Below, one piece after another: positions 48,047 to 60,775 of a stretch of DNA of 64,000 nt. The position numbers and the translations under genes are program-made. This DNA comes from Termitomyces sp. T153 (Eukaryota > Basidiomycota > Agaricomycetes > Agaricales > Lyophyllaceae). The stretch's first letter is position 1; each line of letters starts with the position of its first letter. The notes below the pieces were generated by a model. It was given only the letters and a program-made list of their open reading frames with translations. It made no database searches and was not told where the DNA came from. The stretch spans positions 310,001 through 374,000 of the forward strand of contig JACKQL020000042.1 of NCBI GenBank assembly GCA_018296165.2, written 5' to 3'.

Positions 48047-49258
48047 ATGTTCCTCCGAGCGATGCATATGCTCCCTCAAGAAGTCATACTGCAGATTCTC
48101 GACTTCTTGGATCCGGAAGGAGATGCGGCAGCTCTAAAAGCATGCAGCCTCGTCTCTTCATCTATTCGTGCCCACTCTCAACGACGCCTTTTTCATTGTG
48201 TTACTCTTGATCTTGGATATCCGTCCCAGCAGGTCCTCCTTCATGAAGCTTTTACGAGCAATCCTGTCCTCCCAGACTCCGTGTTACACCTCCAGCTTTT
48301 CCTCGCGAAATCTCCAGTGGAGGAAATTTGTGATGTTCTACGTCACCTGCACAACGTGCGTGGAGTTACATTAAAGTTACACCCGAGCGATGATGATGAC
48401 GACGATGACACGAGCTGGGAAGAGCTACTACATATCCAAATTAGGGATTTCCTCGCCCGTATAATTTGCCTTCCTACCTGCCAATCTCTTTCTCTCGGCA
48501 GTGAGATATACTTTCCGCTAAATTTCGTGTCTCGATTGTCCAATCTTCGTCACCTCCAATGTTCTGAGACAAGCTCGTTCTCTATACACCAGGATGTTGA
48601 TCTGCCAATGCCTTACCTTCAGTCACCAGAGAACGAAGGATTTTTGGAAAGTTTGACCATTGAACATCCACTCGTTATTCTATCTCTGATAGAATCGTTG
48701 CGTCGTCCAGCACTTTTGTCTTTATCCCGCCTCCGAGTATGTCACATATCGTTCATGAGCTCTCTCGATGGCCTTGAGGACCTATTTGGTTCCTGTCCGC
48801 TACTTGAAAGGCTTCATATCATGGCCACATCACCACTTCATCTTAACTTCAGTTCACTGAAACACTTAAGAGCCGTGTGCATTCACGCTGATGTCTTTGC
48901 GCCTGGTGCATGGTTGGCTCGGATTCTTGCTACTTTGCCCATATCCCAGTTGGAATTTCTAGGTCTGTCTGCAGGGGAACCGATAATAACAGAGGAACAA
49001 TGGTCTAAGATCGATTATCTTTTAGCGCAGGAAGGTGATCAAAGTGATCATGACGTCAAAATGCGACCTCGTGTTGTTTGGTATTCAACAAATAATTGGA
49101 TACAGCACCGAGTTTCACTGAGGGACAAATTGCCGCGACTAGTGGGGCGGGGTAGGCTGGTACTTCCTGCTATCAGCTTCGAGTCGATTGCATGGGATGG
49201 GAGTTCAGCATTTATTCCCACTTGGTCTAGATGCACCATATGTTTCCCGTCTCTCTAA
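48047..49258 (+). CDS. F-box/leucine-rich-like protein, intronless
   Basis: A single frame of 403 residues. The second ATG (48065, MLPQEVILQILDFLDPEGD) begins exactly at the F-box-like helix and may be the real start. Then ALKACSLVSSSIRAHSQRRLF, typical of agaricomycete F-box proteins, and leucine-rich segments (LRHLHNVRGVTLKL, FVSRLSNLRHLQC, LFGSCPLLERLHIM). An acidic run of seven Asp lies at about residues 114-121. Candidate SCF substrate receptor. It is not closely similar to the F-box paralogues next door and lacks their introns, so it is a separate lineage. Confidence 0.75.
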   Translation: MFLRAMHMLPQEVILQILDFLDPEGDAAALKACSLVSSSIRAHSQRRLFHCVTLDLGYPSQQVLLHEAFTSNPVLPDSVLHLQLFLAKSPVEEICDVLRHLHNVRGVTLKLHPSDDDDDDDTSWEELLHIQIRDFLARIICLPTCQSLSLGSEIYFPLNFVSRLSNLRHLQCSETSSFSIHQDVDLPMPYLQSPENEGFLESLTIEHPLVILSLIESLRRPALLSLSRLRVCHISFMSSLDGLEDLFGSCPLLERLHIMATSPLHLNFSSLKHLRAVCIHADVFAPGAWLARILATLPISQLEFLGLSAGEPIITEEQWSKIDYLLAQEGDQSDHDVKMRPRVVWYSTNNWIQHRVSLRDKLPRLVGRGRLVLPAISFESIAWDGSSAFIPTWSRCTICFPSL

Positions 49259-50179
49259 TCGTGCCCTAATCGTGCCCTTTACCGTTGGAACATGCAAAAC
49301 GCACGCACGCGTATGATATGATTCTGGTGGCTTCTTCGACGCAGAATCCACCATCTTAGACGAGACGGAATATACTTATCATGATAGGCTTCAAGTACAT
49401 AAGCACTTGCATCGGAAAAGCGGAAAAGTGCTTTCAATTATCAAGTCTATTCGTGTGGTCATACCTGCAGCACTATCATCAATATCAATAGAATTCAATC
49501 TTGACTGAGACTTCTGATGGAAGACCAAATTTCAAAAAGCGAGTTGACACTTGTGCCAGCGAGCCGGCTGGAAGAACTGCAGATAGGAGCCTTGGATCGG
49601 ACCATCACAAGAACTTGATTGTACATATGTATCTATATGTATTAGGGCGTGGGTAGATCAATTACGTCCTTGACAGGAATTCTCCGCCACGGCGGAGGAT
49701 ATTTATGTTGTCAGGGTAACAGTTATAAAGGATTTCAAGGCTCGAGCGGTAACTTCCAAAATTTTACGCTGTTTCATTTGGTTGGGGCGAACTTTATGCC
49801 CAGAAAATGAATGAGGAAGGGAGGAGTTATCTCAACCAGGAGGATTGGCAGCGGCAGATACTGACAAACCTTGACGGTGTGGCAAGGTGTAAAGACATGA
49901 TCAAAAAAATGTAAATTAGGATCCGGACATCACAAGGAACGCGTCTGTGCCTGCATGTGACTGTGACTTCGAAAAGTGTTGTCGCACGGAGGCACATCTT
50001 TATTTCTTTACCACTGCTTCCACAGTCTGCCTGCGTCTGCGCGTGACGCCTGGAATGCTCTCGGCCTTGAAGTTTTCATCTTCATAGGCAACTCCTCACT
50101 CGTTTCCACATTCCTTCAGTTGTCCCCTTCTGTATAGGACGAGCGCTGTGCAGCTGTCCACCTCGACCTTTTCTCATCA
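49259..50179. other. Intergenic, promoter side of the disordered protein
   Basis: About 920 bases of ordinary composition. No supported gene. A C/T-rich stretch (50085-50175) precedes the next start codon. Confidence 0.4.
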
Positions 50180-53100
50180 ATGGACGCTAGTTTCCAATTT
50201 CCCCGTCATATGGCGCCAATACCGCGTCCAGCGCCCCTTGTCGCGACACCAACCTCTTCTACTAACCGAGAATCTAATGCTCTCCGTGCATCCGTCCTTG
50301 ATGTTGCTCTTGAGCTAGGGATCGGGCATAACAGCACTGTCCTGAACTGGATGTTCAACAATTCTTTGACGGAGGAAGACGAGGAGGTGTGTACATTATC
50401 TATTTTTCTCTATACAATTTTTTCCTTCGACATCGTCCGATGTCGAACATGGGGCGACAGTCGGACAACGGGCGTATCGCTGAGTCCTTGTTTCTGTCAA
50501 ATATACTTATCTATCTGCCTTAATACTAGATAGTTACGTGTCTCTCTCATTTATCCTTCGCCTCGTTGGTTTTATTTCCATTTTATGTCCAATTGATTTT
50601 TTGGATCCGTCCATTGATTACCTACCATCGGTTTTAGGAATCGCGCTCCCCTTCGCTTACTCACGATTCTCCAGCGACTTCTGAGGAATCTTTGTCAAGG
50701 TCTCCTTTGACGCCTCCGTCGACTCGCACCCAGCCCAGCTTCCAGGCTCTTCCATCCAAACTCTTTCCCGTGGAGAACCAGATTCAATTGGACAAGTATA
50801 TCGATAAAAAGCCTGATAGTCAGGTCGCAGGCGGTGGAGTAGTCTTTTCAGACCCACCTGCGCCTTCTCGTCCCACGACTCCTTCTAGAGGAAAGCTGAG
50901 GAAGAAGCGGGCCGATGGGTATGAGAGCGATGGCGGCTACATGAGTGATGGTGGAAAGAAGAAGAAAGAGAAAGAACGCGAGAAAGAGGCCAAGGAACGT
51001 GCCAAAGAAGAGAAACAGCAAGAAAAGAGAGAAAAGGAGGAGGAACGGAAGCGTAGAAAGAGTATGAAGGTTAAAAAGGGGGAAGACAAGGACGGGTACG
51101 CGACTGGATATGACACGGACGGAGCGTCCAAGAAATCCAAAGCAAAATCAGCTGACGGTGGATACGAAACTGATTCGGGCTATCTGTCTTCGACCTCGAC
51201 GAGAGGAAAATCGAAAGGACGTTTCTTTGGGCTCAAGTCAAAACAACTGAAGGTGGATCGCCAGGAGGTCCCTCCTATGCCAACTGTTGAGAAGGAATCC
51301 GTTGTCCTTCCCATTGCATCAAAATTTGCAACGACCATCGATACTGGGCCGCTACTCATAGGGGAATCTTTGGACAGTATGATCAGCAAGGCGATGGACG
51401 GTCCTATGGCTTCTGCGTTCGCTACCGCCTCATTCGCATCATCTATCTCCACGCCATCACCTCATCCGACATCTCGGACCAGTTTCTCGCCAACGAGCCG
51501 GGAATCTTTCGGCTCAACGGAATCCAGTGGATCCATGTCGGCCACCGCGAGTTCGCTTTCGCACTCGCACTCCAAACGGCGCGGCTTCCAGTTCTTTGGC
51601 CAGGATCCTGTTCCCAACGGTGGAAGTGGGAATTACGTCAGTACTACACCTCCATCACAGATCCCTCTCCCTCCATCTGGTGTAAGTGTCCCATCATCGT
51701 TTTCCCGCCCGTCTCGCTTACAAATACTTGCTCGTTTAAGCAGAGCCCTATTGATACTTCGGTAGAATCCTCCTCAGCACATCATTCGTCTTCTCGCGGC
51801 TCAAACCCTCCACCTTCGGCTTTCTCGTCAGTTCAGCATTCTTTATCGAGTAGCTTAAGTAATCCACCTTCCGCGTTCTCGCTGGTCCATCACTCTTCGT
51901 CGAACAGTTTGAATTCACCTCCGGCGTTTACGCCACAGGTCTTCCCAACTGCTCGAAATCCTTCTCTGTCTCGTGGTGCCAGCATCATACGTCCACAGCT
52001 GCCTCAAGTTACATCAGAATCTGTTTCGACACTGGAACCCACTATACCCCTTTCGCCTATAACGGTATTTACTACTCCTGTCCAATCCTTACCTGTTACC
52101 ACTCAATTCAGTCGTCTTCCTGCTCCCGTTGCTGTACAACTTCGTTCTTCTCCTATCAATGTTACACAGTCTTCTTGCCTCCCGCCCACAATCCCTACAT
52201 ATCCTTCTCGTCCCTCGCCCACCGCAACAACTCAAGCCCTTCGCCCCAGACCCCGTAATCCTCCCACCGAAGGATTTGGTCCTCGGCCTACGCTCACTCC
52301 GAGCACAACACCTCCCAGTCCTTCCAACCCTCTATCTCCCAACCCAGCTGGTAGCCGACAAAGTCTCAGCATCATTCCGTCAACAGATTACATAGTGCCC
52401 TCCCCGCATCCTTCGCCTCTCCCTCTCTCAAGTCCAAGTGTGCTTGCCTATTATGATATACCGCCGCCCAGCCCGCCGCCTTCCGGGCCACTGCCCAAAA
52501 TTCCTCTGCCTGGAAGCCTCTCATCCCGTTCGCGAACGCTCGAGCGCTCTGTCAACGGTACTGCGTCGCGCAGCCGTACACCAGAGCCCAGGCTCCTGCA
52601 TCAACCCATACCCAACATTCAGCGTGGTCGTGAGAACCCGTTCCCTTTGCGCCCTATCTTGCCGCAGCCTACAGCGCCTGGTGTCGGTCCGGGATTGGAG
52701 GCTGATAGTAAAGTGTCGAGGTATAAAGAGCTTCCTGGATTGTCCCTTCCGAAGGAGAAGAATGATCAGGTGGTGGAGCGGAGGGAGGTGGATAAGGCTA
52801 GGGATTGGGTCAAGGAACGGGATTCGATGGCGAAACGGTCGTCAGTTGGGAGCTGGGATGCGATTGCGGCGTATGGCGGTGAAGACGATGAAGACGACGA
52901 CGATGATATGAGGGATGTGCTTGAGAGGTTCGAGGAGGCGAGGATAAATTCGGAAATTGATGCAATTCAGAATGAGTTGGATGGGTGGAAGGCGTTGGGA
53001 CGGAGCCAGTCTTTCGAAGCGATCAAGGAGAGGATCAAAGGGATGTACGAGGATAATCAGGATCCGGAGGATGAGGCACTTAGGAAGTCGTTGGAGGACG

Positions 53101-53312
53101 ACGGCGATACGAATAGTCGATGGAGTGGAACCATGAGCATCTACAGCCGCACAAGCGTTTTGGACCCCGAGAAAAGTGAGGAAGCCAGACAACGCTTCAT
53201 CAAACGGGTGGAAGACTTGTATGGGGATGGGGGAAGAGAGAAAATTCCTCCAGTGCCGAAAATTCCGGATGCGTTCATCGACGGTTCTGGTCAAAGCTGG
53301 AGCAGGTTCTAG
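50180..53312 (+). CDS. Large disordered Ser/Pro-rich protein with shared N-terminal block
   Basis: Three exons (50180-50386, 50638-51681, 51744-53312) give 939 residues. An ordered N-terminal block (ALRASVLDVALELGIG..VLNWMFNNS) also occurs in the gene at 281-1972. Next is a Lys/Glu-rich charged helix (EKEREKEAKERAKEEKQQEK) flanked by repeated Gly/Asp/Tyr motifs (DGYESDGGYMSDGG, DGYATGYDTDG, GGYETDSGYLSS). A long Ser/Pro/Thr-rich region with FSSVQHSLSSS / FSLVHHSSSSNS near-repeats follows, then a C-terminal charged region (DVLERFEEARINSEIDAIQN, ARQRFIKRVEDLYG). No catalytic domain was seen. It is probably cytoplasmic or nuclear and heavily phosphorylatable. Function unknown. Confidence 0.75.
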
Positions 53313-55238
53313 AATCTCTTTCTCAGAGCTGGATCATCTATAATATGTCTGTCAATTTGAAATGTCGAAGGTTGCTTTCCGGGTTTGTTTGCTCTTCTCA
53401 TATCAATGCTCGATCTACCTTGCTTTTCGATATTTGGAAATGTGCACCGGCTTTGCTGAGCATTTTGCACCTTTTACTACCCTTTCCTATCTATGATTGC
53501 GTCTCACATCGACACTTCCTATGTAGAAATCTCATAACATGGTTCCTACCAAAATTATAATTGTTGTACATAGAACGAAAAATACCATGATACTCGGTTG
53601 ACTTTGTGATATATCCGTTCGGGTCTGGAGGCGTTGTTCTCATAAAGTCGTATAATCTACTACTACACAACTCCGAAAATAGAATGGCTTTATAGCAGGC
53701 CAGGAAATCTTCATCCTAGATATATAAGAGGAAGGACCCTTCAACGTAAGAGGCGGGGGTATAGATGACACCCGATTTGGAACACGGCGGACCCTGTCGC
53801 ATTTTCGAGTTGGAGACTTGGAGACAGGATGCTGGAGGGCCGGTGAGGCAATGGAAAAGGCAGTACACGCAGGAGGGTCTTGCTCCTGGGCAATATCTGT
53901 CGAGTGGGATGGAATCCTTCATTATAGTTCGAAGAAATGGCACCTCATGATCAATGAGGCCGTCTACGCTGTGGACTGTGTCCATGGGGTGGGGCACTGC
54001 GGGAAATGGGCAGTCACGGCCGCGCACGATGCCAGACGTCGACCAGGGGTAAAGGTGCCATGGACATCTCATGCACCTGGCAGACCTTCATTTTAGCCTC
54101 TTCCATTGCCTCGACAGTTGGCGTTTGCGAGAGGTCAAATGGCTGAAGATAAGCATTGGACTAAGCAAAGATGCCGACAGATGACTATATATTGAAATAA
54201 CCATTGAAGATCCTTCCAAAAATTCATAGCCAAGGAAGAGCCAGAACTAACCTCAAGTATGTTGTTCTTCGATGAGTCACCTGGATTCAATGAAGACTCA
54301 TACTAGCATCAGGTTGAAGGTGACCTCGATGATGAAGAATTGCTGCAATGAATGATGCATAATGAGACTTGAAGATTCAAGCATAAGGTCTAGCCCAGGT
54401 AGGGACACAAACTCCAGTTTGTGGAGATACATCGGAGTGTCTTACAATATGTGGCCTGTGAGACATAGCATTTATAAGGAGCATTGACCCAGAGGACCAG
54501 TGTCGAGTTTCCGTGGTGATGATACTGGAATAAAAAAAAGATTACAAAACTGTTCAAGGGTTACAGATTGCGCTCAATGATATCAATGACTGGTCTTGTT
54601 TTTTGGGACAAGCTTCCTTGATTCAATATTATAACGACAGTAATGAGCATGTACGATATGGAATATGTTCAACGCAATCATGATCATGGTACATATGATA
54701 TACCAACGGAAATATTGAACTAAAGCATTGTCTGATCTCTCTTAGTCTAATCAGTATTATGGGAAGGTCAGGTGATTCATCAAACTGTCATGCTCCGTAT
54801 TTTGCCTTTTACTCTGATACAGCATTATCAGGTGTAGATATCTTCATAGGTAACCTGCACAGACATCTATATAGTCAGAACTTTGAAGCTTCATGGTAAT
54901 ATATTTCTATGTCCCAAGGAAGGTTACTACACTATACTCACCTGTAGCCTTGCTGAATGAATCACGTATTTACCTCAAAAAAGTGGAAGGTATAACGTTA
55001 TCTCCCACGTGTTGATATCTGCTCAGTGGTGTCAGAACGTGATTGTCGAGAACCACTGTGCCAGAAGTCGCTTTGGGAGAGGCCTTCACCCACCATATCA
55101 TGTAAGTTCAGCTTTCTCATTGAGAGACGTTCTTAAGAATGAAAATTCTTACAAACGTCATACAAACTGAAGAACATGACTCGGACATATGACCCAGGAC
55201 ATCTATCCATCATGATTGAAATGCGTCGAATTGTACAA
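53313..55238. other. Intergenic, no supported gene
   Basis: About 1.9 kb. Overlapping ORFs at 53716-54096 on both strands have coding-like length but no motif and no splice-supported extension. The rest is AT-rich with no recognised element. Confidence 0.35.
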
Positions 55239-56291
55239 TCAAGAACTCGAAGGACTAATTATCCCACCGTTGTGAACGGCATACGTTGAACTTTTCATAG
55301 CTCTTGCTTTCAGTCGCATCTGAATATCCGCCCAGACGGGAGATGTAATACCCGTATTCGGAGCACGGTCCAGCAGTGTCGAGAAGCTCAGGAAAGCAGG
55401 CTTGGAATCGGTCAGGACTGCAGGGGCGATCTTGGGGCGCGTCGGCAACGGGGGAGGCGACGTGATAGCGAGAAACTCAGAAGTCGAAGCCTCGCTCTTG
55501 AGTTTCCCGCGTCTACGCAACGACTTTGGGAGAGGCGAAGGTGGGCGGTAGGGTGTCCATGTTGAGGGCCTTGTTCGGGGTTTGCGAGGGATGCGTGTAT
55601 TTTTTTCCAGGGCGAATGAACGCAAGTTATCTTCAATGACCTGCTTAGGATTCGGCTTCGGAGAGCCTGACGTCTCAATTCCAGGAGATGCTAGCAAAAT
55701 TGAGATTTGTGAAGGCGTGGATGGAAGAAGAGGCGTTTTGTCGGTGTCAACACGGCGAGATGAGGACTGATGGAAGGAGAGACGGGACAACATCTTCCCC
55801 AAGACTCTCGTGGACATGCGGAACTTCTTTGACCTCGCGTTTGTGACCTCCTTTGACGTGGGATGATTCATTTCTGGTACTAATCTTGCACTTTCGACCA
55901 CCGGGCTTACGACAGAATCGCCCGGAAGCTCCTTCTCTATATCTCCCTGATTGTCAACCCTCTCATCTTTGCCAATGAATGGATTTACGCTGCCTGTAGC
56001 ACTCTTGAGATTCAAGAGAAGGACGCTCGAAACAGCACTCTGCAGAGGTTTCGGGCGCGACCACGGCCCTTCTTGAGCGGGAGTGTTAGCGATACCGAAC
56101 CGACGCCTATCGAGCTGACTCTCATAGAAAACAGGCGGAGACAGAATATATGAGGCTTGACTATACAGACTAGCACTAGAAATCGGCGCAGCCGATATTG
56201 TCCACTGAGAGCTAGCCAGTGTTAATGAATTTTCCTGTTCATCTCGTCAGCACTAGCCATAAGTGGTAAGGACCACATACTTCTGATCCAT
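55239..56291 (-). CDS. Disordered basic protein, 5' end uncertain
   Basis: An open frame runs from about 56232 down to TGA 55239, about 330 residues, rich in Ser, Pro, Arg and Lys (SKKFRMSTRVLGKMLSRLSF, RIPRKPRTRPSTW, PPSPLPKSLRRRGKLK). No catalytic domain. The C-terminal segment SPVWADIQMRLKARAMKSS is helix-like. No ATG lies at the 5' end of the frame. The nearest candidate start is ATG 56291 (MDQKYV) joined by a weak intron of about 39 nt ending GAACAG; another upstream exon is equally possible. Function unknown. Confidence 0.5.
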
Positions 56292-57718
56292 TGTTCACTT
56301 GGGAATGGCACTCAATAAGAGGAAGGCGTAGGTTAACAGCGCCAGGTCGAATGATCCCTTTCCTTTGCTTCGGCGAACCAACTTGGAGATAGCCAGAAGG
56401 CGCCATGAAAATTTGATGGAATACCTAGGGTGGAAGCAGAAAAGAAGGCTGAACCAGCAGCTTCGTTGTCCTACTTCTCTGCAGGTGATAGTTTGGAAGA
56501 AGAGTCCAGGACGGCATTTCAAGGCAATCTTGATGGTCGCTGTAGGTACCGGGCTGTGCTGGGTGAATCATCTGTTCGGCTGTTTCTATTGAAATTTCAT
56601 CAAGTACTATCGTGTCCATAGTGTTTCAGAAAAAATTGTAACCATGAATAACAAGCGGACTTTTGCAGTTGGTGTGATAATATCTACCCTAGCCTACTCT
56701 AATGTCACTTTGGTAGAAGGTACGCTGGTGATTGTGTCGGAAGAAAGCCAGTTTCACAGGTCGCAAACTCAAACTTTTGTCACAAATTGTCACGCTGACT
56801 CATACTGCCGATTACATCTCCGCCTCGGCACTGTTTTGGTGATCCCCACGAAGCAGCAGCTCAAAATTCCTTGTTCTCAACTATCCTCATCTTCACAGGT
56901 TAACATTGACAAGAACTACATGTAGTGCATTAGGTACATACTTCCTGTATGAGATTTTTAGCCTCAGGAGTGATCCAGCTGCATTTGGAAGAGGGACCAG
57001 GAGGTGCTCTTCAGGGTCACATACACTGTTCTGCACCATGGGAGGGGTAAGAAAGGGTAAAAACAGGACCCATATTACAACCCTTCAAAGGAAAGAAAGC
57101 TGATTCAACAAAATGCATTGACATGTCATGATCCTGCAGACTTTGAAACTTGATCAAGGTCAAAACATAGAATGTCACACATCTACACTTTTTCTGCAAT
57201 ATCTTCCTTGAGAGCATTTGAAATGTCATGAAACTTAGTACACAGCTTATCCTTTACATATAGATGACTTACACAAAGTTTGGTAGCACTATCTCAAGTA
57301 GTGCCAAAATCTTGAAATATTCAAATGTGCTTTTGCATTTTACAGGTACATATTTACCTTATTGCAGAGCAGTCCTGGGTGAATTTCACACACACATTGA
57401 TCCTCTCAATATCCAAGGTTGAATAGTATGTATTGGTTATATGCTAGCAAGGATCAGAGGCATTGCAGCCATGATCTGTCAAAAATTGTGTTTTAAAACA
57501 CTAGGGCATTTTGAAACCTAATGTACATAATAGTAAAGCTGAAAGCTTACACTTGAAGCTTGGTTTGGCACTGAGCACTGAATATTGAATACTGGGCTGA
57601 GTAAATACTACTATAAGGACCAAAGGTCAACAGAATTTTGCCTAGTCATGAACAGATGTTGTATTCCTGGTCTGTGTGGAGTCTCTTAGAATATTTGCTT
57701 TGGACTTTTGCAAGGAAG
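56292..57718. other. Intergenic, entering second repeat island
   Basis: No supported gene. CG dinucleotides fade out from about 57070. Confidence 0.4.
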
Positions 57719-58738
57719 TGTCAGGTTCTGCTGACCATGGGCACTCAGATTCACTGGGCAAGTTCTTACTAGGCAGACACAACATCCTACACATATAATC
57801 TGGTGTTCTAGTGAGTTTCAGATGTGAGATGTTTATGAGGGAAAGTCTGGAGAGTGATCCAAGTAAGTCCAGGGAACTCTGAGGAAGTGCATGCAAGGGG
57901 CAAGCATATGGGTGTCAGGCACTGAGTTTTAGGGGCAGCTATCAGAAGGAAGAGTTGCTTTTGGTCATGCAAGCAAGGGGAGTGGTACCAGGAGTTTATG
58001 GGGGATCAGATATGGAGTGATGGGCCTTTGGGCTGAACATAAAACAAGGTCCAGTGTTGAGAAGAATGGTATGGATTTACAGAGATAAGAATAGAGACAG
58101 GAACAGAAATAGAGTTGAGATAATCAGGCACACAAGATGGGTAGCTGAAATAAGCAAGACACAATGGAATTGAGATGAGATTAAGATGAGAAAGAAATAA
58201 AATTGAGATGTTACAAGCCAGAGACTAGAAAGACAAGACAGATACAGGGCACAAACATAAGTAATATCAAGACTACCCATAACTGATATCACTCTAAAAC
58301 TTAAATACTGGCTACTGGACCTTCTCCAGAGATTGTGGGTTTGACAGCAGGATTCATCAGGGCTGTGCAGGTCCAACAGGTGTCAGTTCAGATCTGGTGG
58401 TGGGCCATGATGATACATTAATGCAGATGTGTGATACATGGTGCATGTTGGAGTGTTCTGATCTGATAGGCAGGCTGTGGTGATGCATTGCTGTGGGTCT
58501 GTGACATATTCTGGGGTCAGGAGTAGCATCAGAGGTACTTGGGAGCTCAGTGGGGGTTGGGAGAGTGAGGAGGCCTACTAAAGAGGCATTAAGATTTGCC
58601 AAGAAAGTGTTGGAGTTTGCTGGAGCAGGCACCAGGGGTGAGCAAAAGTTGGGATGGGTTGAGGGGGCATTGGCAGGTACTCTGGGAAGTTGGGGTTTCT
58701 CAGAGAGAGGTCTGGAGGTCTGGGGATGGGTCATGACA
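57719..58738 (-). mobile_element. Solo LTR copy, CpG-depleted
   Basis: On the minus strand it begins TGTCATGACCCATC (58738) and ends GGTCAGCAGAACCTGACA (57719), the same termini as the LTR at 21415-22578. About 1,020 bp, shorter than its relatives. Flanks GGAAG and GAACG do not match, so no target-site duplication survives. CG dinucleotides are nearly absent. Confidence 0.7.
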
Positions 58739-59609
58739 GAACGTCACTGATACATTTGATGTGATATGATTAAGGCCCAAACTACTTGTGCATGATAAGT
58801 GTGTTGTGAAAAGGGATGCATGGAATAGGTATGGAAGCAGGCTTCTGCAGAACAACTGGCTTTTAGGAATTGGGATTTCCCCCAAAGGTACCAGTCATGA
58901 CTGGTAAATCCTTTCTTTTGTTGACTTGCATTGAAAGGGATTGAAGGTGAAGGTGATGTCTTTCCCAAACAATGTGTTGGTAATGAAATTTCCAGTGAGG
59001 GTCCCTCTGTGGGCAGGAGATCTCATGAGCAGTCTTGTTGTTAGGCTGCTGAGGAGATGCACAAGAAAGATTTGGGCCAGTTTTCCAATCCTTATTCATG
59101 TTTTTATATGACTGCATATTAAAGAGCTTAGACTTCATAAAGACAATGGCAACAAAATTGAATCAAGTGAGTACTTAAGCTTGAGTATAAGAAAGAGAAA
59201 ATCTTTCTGTGTATGATGCCACCTCTCCCATAGGAAGCGTGGCTTTCAGGAGCTTCTGAGTAGGGTACATCCCAGTTGATCTAGATCAAAGAGGGTCAAT
59301 CTAGATAGAATGACTCACAGCTACTGTTTACAATGAACTTGAAATCATACAATGCATTGATACACCAGTCTCAACAATGAGATTTGCAGAGGGAAAAAAA
59401 GCCTAGATAAAGTATATTATAAAACAATATACTTTATTAATAAAAATAGCTGAAAACTGTAAGCTGGTTAAAAATGTTGAAAAACTGTAGACATAAGGCA
59501 TACCTCAGAAAAAGTAAAATCTCCTATGTAAAACCAATGGAAAATGAGCCCAAAGTCAGTTGACAACAGCTAGGAAGCCAGCCATCAAAAATTCGATGGT
59601 GGGGGCCAA
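58739..59609. other. Decayed repeat DNA between two LTR copies
   Basis: CpG-poor with fragmentary frames (for example minus 58863-59138). At about 870 bp it is too short to be an LTR-retrotransposon internal region. Confidence 0.45.
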
Positions 59610-60775
59610 TGTCAGGTTCCGCTGACCCCGGGGGCTCAGCTGCACTGGGTGAGTCCTTACTAGGCGGGCGTGATCCCCTTGCACTGGTAACCGAACACTC
59701 GAAGACGTTCTGGGCCCTGGTGGCTTGTGTGGATAGTTGGGGAGATGTGATCCAGACAGATCCGGGGAGGTCCGGAGAAGTCAGATTGTGAGGAAATGAG
59801 ACGGTCTTGGCGGGGTTCAGGCAGAAGGCCGTATGGGAGATTCGCGGAAGCAAAGGAATAGGCGGCTGTGTGATCAATGGGAATGGAGCCGGGGTTTGAT
59901 GGGAGATCATTTGGAGCTGATGGAGTCCAGGACCGAGCGAAGAGCGAGGTTCGGACCTGGTAAAGGAGTGTCGGGGTTTGTAATCGTAATCACGGAGTTT
60001 GTGAGGTCGTTAAGGTTGATGAAGACTTGGGCACAATGGTCGGACGGAGTCACCGAGACAGCGTCAGATGAAATGGGATGGGGTTGATATGGGACAAGAG
60101 TAGATTCAAATAGAGATACGAAATGATAACGAGAACGATAACAAAATGGAGATGAGACAAGACCGGGAGACTGGGATAAGACCGGGAGACTGAGATGAGA
60201 CTGGGAGACTGAGATAAGACTGGGAGACTGAGATAAGAAAACGAGACACAAGACACGAAACAATCAGACCATAAGTAACGTTAAGCAATATCAAGACTAG
60301 AGTACGAAGAGCTACTTGATGACTTATATACTGACTACCGGAGGACTTCGGGGTACGTCGGCTGTGGCGGCGGGGCTTGGCGGGGCTCGACGGAGTGGGC
60401 GGGTGTCGGTTGTGATCGAGGATTGTGCCGCGCTGATACATTGATGGGATCATTGGAGAATGCGGGTTGCCCCGAGGTTGTCGTGATACTCCGGAATAGG
60501 TCGGAGGAACCAGGGTGTTGAGTTGATGATGGGTGGCGAAGATCGGGAACAGCGGGGGTGGTTCTCGGGGTTCAGGAGGCCCAGGGTAAGTGTCAGTGGC
60601 TGTGGGGCAGGCACCGAAGTTGGCCAGGGGGCCGTCGGAGTTAGCCGGGGAGGCATTGGAGTTAGCCGAAATAGACGCGGGGCATGGGCGGAAGTTTGGC
60701 AGAGCGTTGGGGTTTTTTTTGGGGGTTCGGGGGTTGATGGGCGATGTGCGGGTTTTCGGGGGACAGGTCGTGACA
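59610..60775 (-). mobile_element. Solo LTR copy, CpG-rich, with perfect target duplication
   Basis: On the minus strand it begins TGTCACGACCTGTCCC and ends CAGCGGAACCTGACA. GCCAA flanks it on both sides (59605-59609 and 60776-60780), a 5-bp target-site duplication. 1,166 bp. Contains AGTATATAAGTCATCAAG (promoter-like TATA) and a short tandem array, GAGACTGGGATAAGACCGG and variants (about 60140-60240). Rich in CG dinucleotides, unlike the DNA around it, so it is the youngest of the three copies. Confidence 0.85.

Noticed and set aside
53716..54096. Overlapping ORFs on both strands
   Set aside because: No motif, no splice-supported extension, and both strands equally open; probably chance.
57719..60775. 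A full LTR retrotransposon formed by the two same-orientation LTR copies
   Set aside because: Only about 870 bp separates them with no gag/pol. They differ greatly in CpG content, and the right copy has its own target duplication, so they inserted independently.
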